A stretch of DNA of 5,497 bases from Balneolales bacterium (GTDB lineage: Bacteria > Bacteroidota > Rhodothermia > Balneolales > Natronogracilivirgulaceae), in contig SLQC01000038.1 of the NCBI GenBank assembly GCA_007131625.1, positions 1-5,497 of the forward strand, written 5' to 3'. Of the stretch, positions 1-5,209 are shown in pieces. Made by a program: the position numbers and the translations under genes. The notes below the pieces were generated by a model. The model saw only the letters and a list, made by a program, of their open reading frames with translations. It was not told where the DNA came from and did no database searches. Position 1 is the stretch's first letter. Every line of letters starts with the position of its first letter.

Positions 1-789
1 GACGCCCATCTCTGTTTGTGGGAGTATCACGTTACCGGGGATCAACCGTTGCAGCAGGCACGATCGTTTATGGAACAGGTGGCACGGCAGGCAACGGAAC
101 TGGGTGACCTGCGATGTGTCGCGGTATGTCATTATGCTTTGGGCACCATGCATCTCTGGCGGGGATTGCGTGACCGGGCGGTGAAAGATCTTTCTTCAAG
201 TCTGGAATTGCACGAACGGGTCGGATCACCGGCCGGCATGGCCTATTCGCTGGCTCGAAAAGGGGGACTGCATACCATGATGGGAGCGACCGAACTCGGA
301 TGGAGGGCAGTACAGGATGGTCTCGCATACGCAGAACAAGCTGCGGTCCGTGATCACTGTCTCCAGCGTCTCTACGGTATCGGGATATGGAACCGCCTGG
401 AAGTGGACGACATGGCGCAGGTGCGGGAGCTGGCCGGTAAAAGCGAAAAACTGCTGAACGAAACAGGAGCATGTGCCGCCTGTGCGCTGGATCTGTATCC
501 GTGGCTGGCCTATTACTATCTTCAGATTGGAGAGATTGAACGGGCAAAAGCATGCGATGAAGCCGTATCGGATCTGGCAAGACAAACCGGCAACCCTATT
601 GGAAGTGCCATTGCAGCGATGATCACATCCAGTATTTGTGTCATGCATCAAGAGGAGCAGCAAGCGCAGCAACACAAACAGGAAGCCTACCACTATCTGG
701 AAGAGGCGGTGCCGGATTCCTCGCACTCCCCCGTATTCCATTTTTTGAGCCGGATGACCGAGCAGCAGGCCGTATTACATCAAAGTTGA
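1..789 (+). CDS. TPR-repeat protein, C-terminal part (5' truncated); likely regulator of AfsR/SARP or LuxR type
   Basis: The reading frame is open from the first base (D-A-H-L-C-L-W-E-Y) to a TGA at 787-789, so at least 262 residues of a longer protein are visible and the true start lies outside the window. The visible part is almost wholly alpha-helical with degenerate tetratricopeptide repeats: helix pairs around CHYALGTMHLWRG, GMAYSLARKGGLHTMMG and WLAYYYLQIGEIERAKAC show the usual small/aromatic TPR pattern. It is soluble, with no membrane segment. It has several cysteines, including a CAAC (CxxC) pair near residue 158. Such TPR arrays are typically the C-terminal sensor or scaffold half of BTAD/AfsR/SARP regulators, MalT-like LuxR proteins or AAA/adenylate-cyclase fusions; no DNA-binding or ATPase domain is in view, so the regulator role is inferred. 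The next gene on the same strand is a methyltransferase 223 bp downstream. TPR call firm; regulator type uncertain. Confidence 0.8.
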   Translation, partial: DAHLCLWEYHVTGDQPLQQARSFMEQVARQATELGDLRCVAVCHYALGTMHLWRGLRDRAVKDLSSSLELHERVGSPAGMAYSLARKGGLHTMMGATELGWRAVQDGLAYAEQAAVRDHCLQRLYGIGIWNRLEVDDMAQVRELAGKSEKLLNETGACAACALDLYPWLAYYYLQIGEIERAKACDEAVSDLARQTGNPIGSAIAAMITSSICVMHQEEQQAQQHKQEAYHYLEEAVPDSSHSPVFHFLSRMTEQQAVLHQS

Positions 790-920
790 GAACAGGCCAT
801 TTCTGCCCATAGCCTCTATCCTTACCGATGTTCCGTCCCGCATCGCTCTGTACGGACTAATTCCTTTTTGATTTCAAGTTTGATGGCAGGGGTGCAACCG
901 GTGCCGGACGGTCAGTCTGC

Positions 921-953
921 AAACCGGAAGAAAACCGGAAGATCACAGGAAGA
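921..953. promoter_or_regulatory. Tandem 11-bp direct repeats, SARP-like operator candidate
   Basis: AAACCGGAAGA occurs twice head to tail at 921-931 and 932-942. A third, degenerate copy (TCACAGGAAGA, 8 of 11 matching) follows at 943-953, so the period is exactly 11 bp, one helical turn. SARP-family regulators are known to bind direct repeats spaced by 11 or 22 bp ending about 8 bp before the -10 box. Here the last repeat ends 9 bp before a TATTAT. Binding by the protein encoded upstream is an inference. Confidence 0.5.
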
Positions 954-962
954 ACAGGTCGC

Positions 963-968
963 TATTAT
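963..968 (+). promoter_or_regulatory. Candidate -10 element of the methyltransferase gene
   Basis: TATTAT matches the sigma-70 -10 consensus at 5 of 6 positions and lies 45 bp upstream of the ATG at 1013. No good -35 is visible at 17 bp spacing; that place is taken by the 11-bp direct repeats, as in activator-dependent promoters. The rest of the 790-1012 gap shows no gene: a short open frame beginning at 868 runs into the methyltransferase in another frame and has no family character. Confidence 0.3.
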
Positions 969-997
969 TCGCGTGCAGTTAACAGAAACGCGAATAA
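965..997. promoter_or_regulatory. Perfect 10-bp inverted repeat upstream of the methyltransferase (operator or 5' hairpin)
   Basis: TTATTCGCGT at 965-974 is matched exactly by its reverse complement ACGCGAATAA at 988-997, with a 13-nt centre that contains the palindrome GTTAAC (978-983). The element ends 15 bp before the ATG and overlaps the candidate -10 box. There is no T-run after it on either strand, so it is not a terminator. A dimeric repressor site or a hairpin in the 5' leader are both possible. Confidence 0.5.
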
Positions 998-1012
998 AAA
1001 AGCAGACTGATT

Positions 1013-1798
1013 ATGAGTGCTATAACAGAAAAACTGGATCAAACACAAGTACTGGATGCTGTTAAGAATATGTATGCCGATGTCGCGGTCAATCCCGCGA
1101 AACCATTCCATTTTCCTACAGGATTAAACTCATGCCGGGTTCTCGGTTACCCGGAAGAGGATCTGCAAACTATTCCCGAATCTGCCGTTGAATCGTTTGC
1201 CGGCGTCGGCTATCCGTTTCTGGCGGATGTCATTCAGCCGGGTGACACGGTAGTTGATGTCGGATCGGGTTCTGGCGTGGATGCACTGATTGCCGCACGG
1301 AAAACCGGAACCGGGGGAAAGGTTTACGGCATCGACATGACCCCCGAGATGATCACCAAAGCTGAAGAGAACATCAGCAAAGCGGGCGTATCCCATGTTC
1401 AGATTATTGAAGGCCGGGCTGACCGTATTCCGCTGAAGGACGCATCGGTTGATGTTGTGACCAGCAACGGCGTTGTCAACCTGGTTCCCGAGAAGGAAGA
1501 GGCATTCCTGGAAATGTATCGCATTCTGAAGCCGGGTGGACACCTTCAAATTGCCGACATCGTCCTGTCCAAACCGGTTTCCGACAAATCCAAATCCAAT
1601 GCGCAACTTTGGGCGGAATGCATCGTCGGAGCCGAGCCTTCCCGGGTCTATTCGGACCTCATCCGGACGGCCGGATTCCGGAATGTAGCCGTGATCGATC
1701 GCCTGGACTATTTTGACCGCAGTACCAATGAAAACACCAAAAAAGCGGCCAAAGGTCTTGGCGCCCACACCGTAGTGCTTACCGGGCAAAAAGAGTAA
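1013..1798 (+). CDS. ArsM-like class I SAM-dependent methyltransferase, substrate unknown
   Basis: A 261-residue cytosolic protein with a complete Rossmann methyltransferase core. The SAM-binding motif I is VVDVGSGSGVD at residues 80-90, the acidic end of strand 2 is in YGIDMTPEMI (105-114), motif III/IV is VTSNGVVNLVPEK (149-161), and the post-core KPGG is at 173-176, followed by IADIV. The order, the IDMT motif, the SN-V-NL-P-K motif and CIVGAEP (203-209) match the arsenite methyltransferase (ArsM) branch. However, ArsM normally has cysteines in GLGCGNP and SNCVINL, and here these read FAGVGYP (62-68) and SNGVVNL (151-157). Only C41 and C203 exist in the whole protein, so arsenic methylation is doubtful. 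From memory, an FHFPTG/FAGVGYPF subgroup exists in other genomes, which would make the change clade-typical rather than decay. The ATG at 1013 is preceded by only a weak ribosome site; no better start is in frame. Likely controlled by the repeats upstream. Confidence 0.85.
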   Translation: MSAITEKLDQTQVLDAVKNMYADVAVNPAKPFHFPTGLNSCRVLGYPEEDLQTIPESAVESFAGVGYPFLADVIQPGDTVVDVGSGSGVDALIAARKTGTGGKVYGIDMTPEMITKAEENISKAGVSHVQIIEGRADRIPLKDASVDVVTSNGVVNLVPEKEEAFLEMYRILKPGGHLQIADIVLSKPVSDKSKSNAQLWAECIVGAEPSRVYSDLIRTAGFRNVAVIDRLDYFDRSTNENTKKAAKGLGAHTVVLTGQKE

Positions 1799-1861
1799 GT
1801 CCGCCTTGTCCGACTTGTCCGCCTTGTCCGACTTGTCCGACTTGTCCGACTTGCCCGCCTT
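1799..1861. repeat. 9-bp tandem repeat array (GTCCGACTT/GTCCGCCTT, seven units)
   Basis: Seven 9-bp units begin the base after the methyltransferase stop codon. Units 1 and 3 read GTCCGCCTT, units 2, 4, 5 and 6 read GTCCGACTT, and unit 7 reads GCCCGCCTT. The phase continues through two more diverged units (GCCGGGCAT, GCCCGGCAT) to 1879, where they form the palindrome at 1861-1878. The period is a multiple of three, and the minus strand reads as K-S-D/K-A-D repeats in an open frame antisense to the methyltransferase, which is most likely fortuitous. Copy number in such arrays can vary by slippage. Confidence 0.9.
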
Positions 1862-1878
1862 GCCGGGCATGCCCGGCA
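1861..1878. repeat. 18-bp perfect GC-rich palindrome after the tandem array
   Basis: TGCCGGGCATGCCCGGCA equals its own reverse complement. It lies 62 bp past the methyltransferase stop and 107 bp before the cupin start. No T-run follows, so intrinsic termination is not well supported. It could be a protein-binding site, a hairpin with a CATG tip that protects the upstream mRNA, or a by-product of the repeat array it abuts. Confidence 0.7.
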
Positions 1879-1974
1879 TGTTGCACCGGACTTATGACAC
1901 GGCAAAAAATTGCTCAAACAGTTGCAAGACAAACCATACTCATAGAAAACCATCAATCAACGAAGCATAAAAAC

Positions 1975-1979
1975 AGGAG
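1975..1979 (+). promoter_or_regulatory. Ribosome binding site of the cupin gene
   Basis: AGGAG with a 6-nt spacer to the ATG at 1986. It fixes the start, and the resulting N-terminus is a proper signal peptide. Confidence 0.75.
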
Positions 1980-1985
1980 AATATC

Positions 1986-2486
1986 ATGCGTATAGATAGC
2001 AAAACCACCATCGCAGCCATTTTTTCATTGCTGCTTGTCCCCGCAACTTTAGCGGCACAGGCCATTGAAGACGAAGGGCCTGACCACCACCTGCTTTACC
2101 ATGCTGGTGAAATCGAATGGCAGGATGCACCGGCGTCACTGGAAGACGGCGCAGAAGTCGCCATTCTGGAAGGAAATCCGGGTGAAGAGGGTGTCTTCAC
2201 CATGCGGATTAAAATGCCGGACGGCTTTTACATAGCGCCGCATACCCATCCCAATGTGGAGCGGGTAACCGTGATAAGCGGCACGTTTCTGCTTGGTTCC
2301 GGGGAAGAGATGAACAAAAGCGATACAGAAAGACTGGAGCCCGGAAGCTATACCTCCATGCCACCCGGTATGGTTCATTATGCCATGGCAGAGGGCGAGA
2401 CCGTCATTCAACTGACCTCGGTCGGGCCGTGGGTCATCAATTATATCGATCCGGAAGAGCATGATCCGCGTCTGACCGCCCGGTAG
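1986..2486 (+). CDS. Exported cupin-domain protein
   Basis: A 166-residue protein with an N-terminal signal peptide (basic start, hydrophobic core at residues 9-20, then ATLAAQA, cleavage likely between 23 and 26), so it acts in the periplasm or outside. The rest is a single small cupin barrel. Cupin motif 1 is HTHPNVERVTVISG, with metal ligands H86, H88 and E92 in the spacing HxH(x3)E(x6)G. Motif 2 is GSYTSMPPGMVH (120-131), supplying PxG and H131. All four expected metal ligands are therefore present, and the protein may bind Mn, Fe, Zn or Ni. Single-domain cupins range from dioxygenases and isomerases to simple binding proteins, so the reaction cannot be named. The start is supported by AGGAG 6 nt upstream. 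It is followed 67 bp later by a lipoprotein gene on the same strand, suggesting a shared transcript and a shared place in the cell envelope. Confidence 0.88.
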   Translation: MRIDSKTTIAAIFSLLLVPATLAAQAIEDEGPDHHLLYHAGEIEWQDAPASLEDGAEVAILEGNPGEEGVFTMRIKMPDGFYIAPHTHPNVERVTVISGTFLLGSGEEMNKSDTERLEPGSYTSMPPGMVHYAMAEGETVIQLTSVGPWVINYIDPEEHDPRLTAR

Positions 2487-2542
2487 GCCGGAATCCGGTC
2501 AGATGACAGGTCCCAAATATCATGATAAACCAGAATCAAATC

Positions 2543-2546
2543 GGAG
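2543..2546 (+). promoter_or_regulatory. Ribosome binding site deciding the lipoprotein start
   Basis: GGAG with a 7-nt spacer to the ATG at 2554. It favours that start over the upstream in-frame ATG at 2503, which would put 17 hydrophilic residues in front of the lipoprotein signal. Confidence 0.65.
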
Positions 2547-2553
2547 AAGTTTT

Positions 2554-3189
2554 ATGTTACAGACAAAAAACATCAACTTGCCTGTACTGTTGGTTTTTGC
2601 TGCAGCGGCTATCTTTCTGTTTGGATGCGAGGAATCACAGATTCTCGCACCAGAGAGAGGCAATGACATATCATCAAAACATGATGGATTTTCACAAGCC
2701 TCCAATTCATCTGTTAAAGGGGTACATGTGGAAACAAGCAATGTGTACGGCCAGGAAGATATGGATGGCAATCGGGAATTGTACGCCGAAGATGCGGCCA
2801 CACTCCGGCGTACTCCAAACGGTATCTCCTTCAAAGTACAGATGCCTACTCCGGAATCGGGTACATACAACTATCCGGAAGGTGCGGAAGAGGGTCAACC
2901 GGAAGCGTTCACGCTGTGGGTATTTGTCTTTGATGATGCCGGAAGTGAAAACTGGACCGGTGCGTTTTTAGGAAGCGGTCATGTCATTGGGGGTCCAAAA
3001 CTCAATTTAAGTGGTCATATTTCAAAAGAAACCGAGCCATTCCTGGATGACAAACTTCAAAATCCCGGTGAAGCGAAAATCCATTTGGCCGTCGCTCCGC
3101 ATGGGGAAGTGGATCCGGACAAACTGCCGGACCAGATAAAGACCCCATCCGGTTCCGGCCCGTTTTGGTGGCTTGCCGTATTTGATTAA
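2554..3189 (+). CDS. Lipoprotein of a widespread secreted family of unknown function
   Basis: A 211-residue protein starting MLQTKN. A hydrophobic segment at residues 9-24 ends in the lipobox LFGC, so C25 should become the lipidated N-terminal residue; it is the only cysteine. Residues 26-85 are polar and low in structure. From about residue 88 a folded domain begins: NGISFKV, then FTLWVFVF (119-126), GHVIGG (142-147), LSGH (152-155), NPGEAKIHLAVAPHG (170-184) and a C-terminal Q-I-T-G-S-G stretch. From memory this order (TLWWVVFNNP, GHVVG, GHL, NP-AE-HLV-HG, Q-GG) is a common secreted family in many phyla without assigned function. Those relatives often carry paired cysteines after the FNNP motif, which are absent here. 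Acidic residues right after the cysteine (C-E-E) might act as a surface-export tag in Bacteroidota-like lipoproteins, which is an inference. Probably in one transcript with the cupin. Confidence 0.78.
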   Translation: MLQTKNINLPVLLVFAAAAIFLFGCEESQILAPERGNDISSKHDGFSQASNSSVKGVHVETSNVYGQEDMDGNRELYAEDAATLRRTPNGISFKVQMPTPESGTYNYPEGAEEGQPEAFTLWVFVFDDAGSENWTGAFLGSGHVIGGPKLNLSGHISKETEPFLDDKLQNPGEAKIHLAVAPHGEVDPDKLPDQIKTPSGSGPFWWLAVFD

Positions 3190-3211
3190 GCCCGGAAACG
3201 ATAGAATTGTT

Positions 3212-3279
3212 TGTTGTATGCCTGAGTTCGATAGCAAGTGCTGGTGCTGGCATTGTTAACCGAACTCAGGTATGCAATA
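3212..3279 (+). repeat. Long stem-loop: 19-bp stem with 30-nt loop
   Basis: CCTGAGTTCG (3221-3230) pairs perfectly with CGAACTCAGG (3261-3270). The stem continues outward for nine more pairs (3212-3220 with 3271-3279), of which three are G-U. Those three pairs work only in RNA of the + strand; on the other strand they become A-C mismatches. The loop is 30 nt. It starts 23 bp after the lipoprotein stop codon and has no T-run behind it, so it may stabilise the 3' end of that mRNA, be a small RNA element, or mark the edge of an inserted or deleted element. Confidence 0.6.
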
Positions 3280-3299
3280 TCCGGTGCAACCTGTGCCGA

Positions 3300-3413
3300 A
3301 TGATCCGCAACATCTACCGCAATCTGCTGACCCGCGGCATGAAAGGCTGCTGTGTGTACATTTCAGACAAGCCGCCGGAACCATACTTTCGCGAACGGTT
3401 GGAGACATCATGA
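3300..3413 (+). pseudogene. C-terminal remnant of a DUF2075/schlafen-type helicase
   Basis: The frame from 3300 to the TGA at 3411-3413 reads IRNIYRNLLTRGMKGCCVYI followed by SDKPPEPYFRERLETS. This matches, from memory, the end of DUF2075 (DNA/RNA helicase domain) proteins, whose last motif is N-YRVLLTRGMKGCYVY-DK---YF--R. Only about 37 residues of a protein usually several hundred long remain. The preceding sequence in all frames shows no Walker A or other helicase motif, and the inverted repeat at 3212-3279 stands where the body of the gene should be. No start codon context or ribosome site supports expression as a small gene. I read it as a relict left by a large deletion. Confidence 0.6.
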
Positions 3414-3460
3414 CAGATTTAGGCCTGGCAAAATGTAACTGCAAGAGATGATGTTTCAAG

Positions 3461-3553
3461 CAGAATACAATCTTGTTATATCGTATATTTTTTGTAATAA
3501 CTCCTGAACCTTTTTAGCTTCACAATGAAACTACGTTTATCTCACTTAGACAT
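3461..3553. other. AT-rich spacer between two gene remnants
   Basis: Base composition drops sharply: 17 of 60 bases are G or C at 3481-3540, against about half in the neighbouring genes. It contains stop codons in all frames. A loose promoter-like pair can be drawn (TTGTTA at 3473-3478, TAATAA at 3495-3500), too weak to assert. Low GC next to two gene relicts fits laterally acquired DNA. Confidence 0.45.
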
Positions 3554-3666
3554 ATGCCGGTGAATATCACCATAAAAGGTATCCACGACGATGTTCTTAA
3601 GCTTCTCAAGTTGATGTGCATCATCGTAGTGTGAACAGTGAAGTCATTAGCGTCAGCTTGCGATAG
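3554..3666 (+). pseudogene. Frameshifted FitA/VapB-like (Arc-fold) antitoxin remnant
   Basis: From the ATG at 3554 the frame reads MPVNITIKGIHDDVLKLLK and then runs to a TGA at 3632. In another frame, from 3613, the continuation DVHHRSVNSEVISVSLR appears, ending in TAG at 3664-3666. Joined, the two halves match the N-terminus of Arc/ribbon-helix-helix antitoxins of the FitA/VapB type: a short beta strand (NITIK), I-DDV---LK, then HHRS-NSEVI. A few residues between LK and HHRS are missing, so a small deletion caused the shift. The C-terminal toxin-binding tail is lost and no PIN-domain toxin follows; the DUF309 start lies 36 bp downstream. Inference: relict of a vapBC/fitAB-type toxin-antitoxin module. 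Confidence 0.65.
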
Positions 3667-3701
3667 AACAACCGCATCACCCGGCATATCCGTGATGAGT
3701 T

Positions 3702-4250
3702 ATGACCGATCCTCCCAGATACATTCCTGAACTTGAGCTTCCTTCCTATGCCTATGTCCCGGGGCACCGGCCCCATCCGAACCGGGATCCGGATGGGCAT
3801 GGAGAAGGCCCGGACCCGGTGGATATTCCGGCTGCGGCTGACCTGCGGAAATGGCAGGAAAACCGGATCTATCTGGGCGGTATTGACCTGTTTAATCACG
3901 GGTATTACTGGGAAGCCCACGAGATGTGGGAGGCGCTTTGGCATCGCTCCGACGGTGACGCGGTCACTGCGATGTTTTTGAAGGGGCTGATCAAGTTAAC
4001 GGCTGCCGGAGTGAAAATCCGGGAAGGAAATCCACACGGTGCCCGCAAGCATGCCGGAAGGGCGAAAAAAAGTTTTGAGCAGGTCAGGGCGGCATCTGAT
4101 GATCTCGTGATGGGTGGACTGGATTTGGTAACCCTCTGTAAATTTTGCGATGAGATTGAATGGATGGCTGGTGATATTAAAACCCTCCCGGATACCGCAG
4201 TGGAAGTGGTATTTGATCATTTTCTGCTGCCGGACACCGGCTTCAATTAA
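3702..4250 (+). CDS. DUF309 domain-containing protein
   Basis: A 182-residue cytosolic, mainly helical protein. The DUF309 signature is clear: GGIDLFNHGYYWEAHEMWEALW at about residues 59-80 (cited here only as a landmark with key residues F64, N65, W70, E71, H73, E74, W76, E77 and W80), then FLKGLIKLTAA and G-N-GA--HA-RA. The conserved E-x-H-E cluster (E71, H73, E74) is often taken as a possible metal or catalytic site, but no activity is established for the family. The N-terminal 45 residues hold a proline-rich YVPG-R-PHPNRDPDGH stretch that I associate with a subset of family members. The start is bounded by an in-frame TGA six bases upstream of ATG 3702; only a weak GATGAG ribosome site precedes it. 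It stands alone between decayed DNA and a poorly conserved intergenic region, so its neighbours give no functional hint. Confidence 0.85.
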   Translation: MTDPPRYIPELELPSYAYVPGHRPHPNRDPDGHGEGPDPVDIPAAADLRKWQENRIYLGGIDLFNHGYYWEAHEMWEALWHRSDGDAVTAMFLKGLIKLTAAGVKIREGNPHGARKHAGRAKKSFEQVRAASDDLVMGGLDLVTLCKFCDEIEWMAGDIKTLPDTAVEVVFDHFLLPDTGFN

Positions 4251-4324
4251 ATTTGGGCCTTTTCAAATTATACCTGTTCCATCAAACTAACAGACATCGG
4301 GCCATGTGAATCTATATGACTGTC

Positions 4325-4357
4325 TCTATTTTTTCGAATAGAATAACTGATTTTTTT
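4325..4357 (+). terminator. Weak terminator candidate downstream of DUF309 gene
   Basis: TCTATT (4325-4330) pairs with AATAGA (4337-4342) around a 6-nt loop, and a run of seven T follows at 4351-4357, 8 nt beyond the stem. The stem is short and AT-rich and the gap to the T-run is long, so termination is only possible. The remainder of the 4251-4411 gap shows nothing I can name. Confidence 0.25.
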
Positions 4358-4411
4358 GAATACTATGCTCATCCTGCTACATTTTAAATATGTACACCTC
4401 CGCAAAAAGTA

Positions 4412-5053
4412 GTGATTAACCATAGGATACCCGCTTTGGAAAACGATCTGCAGCAATTTGCCCGGCAATACATGGACCGGCAAAACAACCGCCCGATTCC
4501 GGAATTCGAGGGATATTCCCCAAACGAAATGCAGCATCTGATTTATGATCCTTTCGGACCGGACAGCCCGCTGCAACTCAATGTCCTCGAGGAAGCCGAT
4601 TACCGTTCTATTCCCATGCTGAACCTGATTCGGTATCTCGGAACACATCTGAAAAAGGCCGGTGAAATGAAGCTCACGGCCAAAGGGTTCCTGCAGGTTA
4701 AAATCGTCGCCGACCTGTACGAACCGGAGCAAGCCGGTCAGACAGGTTTTGCATTTTCGCTGATTCTGCTAAGAATTTATGGCGATACAAAACGACATGA
4801 TACATTCTACGCACATAAGTATTACAGAGCCTTTCCGGATTTGTACGAGGGCGAAGACCCCGAAACCGAAATCGAAGAAAATCCCTGGAATCCCGCAGGT
4901 CGATGTTATTACATCCGGACATTTGAGCGGTTCCTGCAACTTATCGGACTGGTTGACATCGAAAAAGAGAAAAAAGTGATGAACGAGCAGTGGACACCCG
5001 AAAAACATCACATCAGATATACCCCTCTGTTTAACCGGCTTGTCTCCTGCTAA
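4412..5053 (+). CDS. Conserved hypothetical protein with apparent in-frame internal deletion
   Basis: A 213-residue soluble protein from a GTG start; the nearest upstream in-frame stop is TAA at 4385, with no ATG between, and TTG at 4436 is an alternative. I recognise the family but know no name: the N-terminal half carries GYSPNEMQHLIYDPFG (34-49), Q-LN, IP-L, and K-AGEMKLTAKGFL (81-94); the C-terminal half carries FAFSLILLRIYG (113-124), FYAHKYYRAFP and TFERFLQLIGLVDIE. In the relatives I remember, roughly 80-110 residues lie between the LTAKG--P-KIV-ELY motif and the GF-FSLYLL-KYG motif. Here they are joined directly near residues 103-109 (4718-4738). The reading frame is intact, so this may be a functional short form or a recent in-frame deletion. 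No ribosome binding site is visible and no partner gene is adjacent. Function unknown. Confidence 0.65.
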   Translation: MINHRIPALENDLQQFARQYMDRQNNRPIPEFEGYSPNEMQHLIYDPFGPDSPLQLNVLEEADYRSIPMLNLIRYLGTHLKKAGEMKLTAKGFLQVKIVADLYEPEQAGQTGFAFSLILLRIYGDTKRHDTFYAHKYYRAFPDLYEGEDPETEIEENPWNPAGRCYYIRTFERFLQLIGLVDIEKEKKVMNEQWTPEKHHIRYTPLFNRLVSC

Positions 5054-5209
5054 CCCCACCGGGAATTACCGCCGGGCCATATACCTCCGGGTGTGCCAAA
5101 AATGGAGTGAATCCGGCAATGGAACCAGTCATATCTCACATTTCTTGTGTATTAAACGCTACAGTAACGTTCGTTTGATTCTCCCTTTTACAGGTGCATC
5201 GTCTGTTAA

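Noticed and set aside
868..1065. Short open frame overlapping the methyltransferase start
   Set aside because: TTG start without ribosome site, no recognisable family, and its 3' part is an out-of-frame reading of the methyltransferase gene; the region is better explained as control DNA.
1130..1879. Long antisense open frame with K-S-D/K-A-D repeats at its N-terminus
   Set aside because: It is the complement of the methyltransferase gene, and the repeats come from the 9-bp array. No ribosome site or domain is visible.
2473..2501. TGACCG...CGGTCA inverted repeat spanning the cupin stop as a terminator
   Set aside because: Short arms with competing CCGG pairings and no T-run after it; the next gene follows closely and seems co-transcribed.
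2503..2553. Upstream ATG as the lipoprotein start
   Set aside because: It would add 17 polar residues before the signal peptide; ATG 2554 has GGAG at proper spacing and yields a standard lipobox protein.
3207..3299. The full open frame from 3207 as a small gene
   Set aside because: Only the part from 3300 has family character; the first 31 codons overlap the stem-loop and have no ribosome site.
3473..3500. Promoter in the AT-rich spacer
   Set aside because: TTGTTA and TAATAA are weak matches with 16-bp spacing, expected by chance in such AT-rich DNA.
4250..4269. AATTTG...CAAATT pairing right after the DUF309 gene as a terminator
   Set aside because: Six AT-rich pairs around an 8-nt loop, with no T-run behind it.
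4268..4732. Minus-strand open frame of about 154 codons
   Set aside because: Mostly the complement of the conserved hypothetical gene; it has no recognisable domain or ribosome site.
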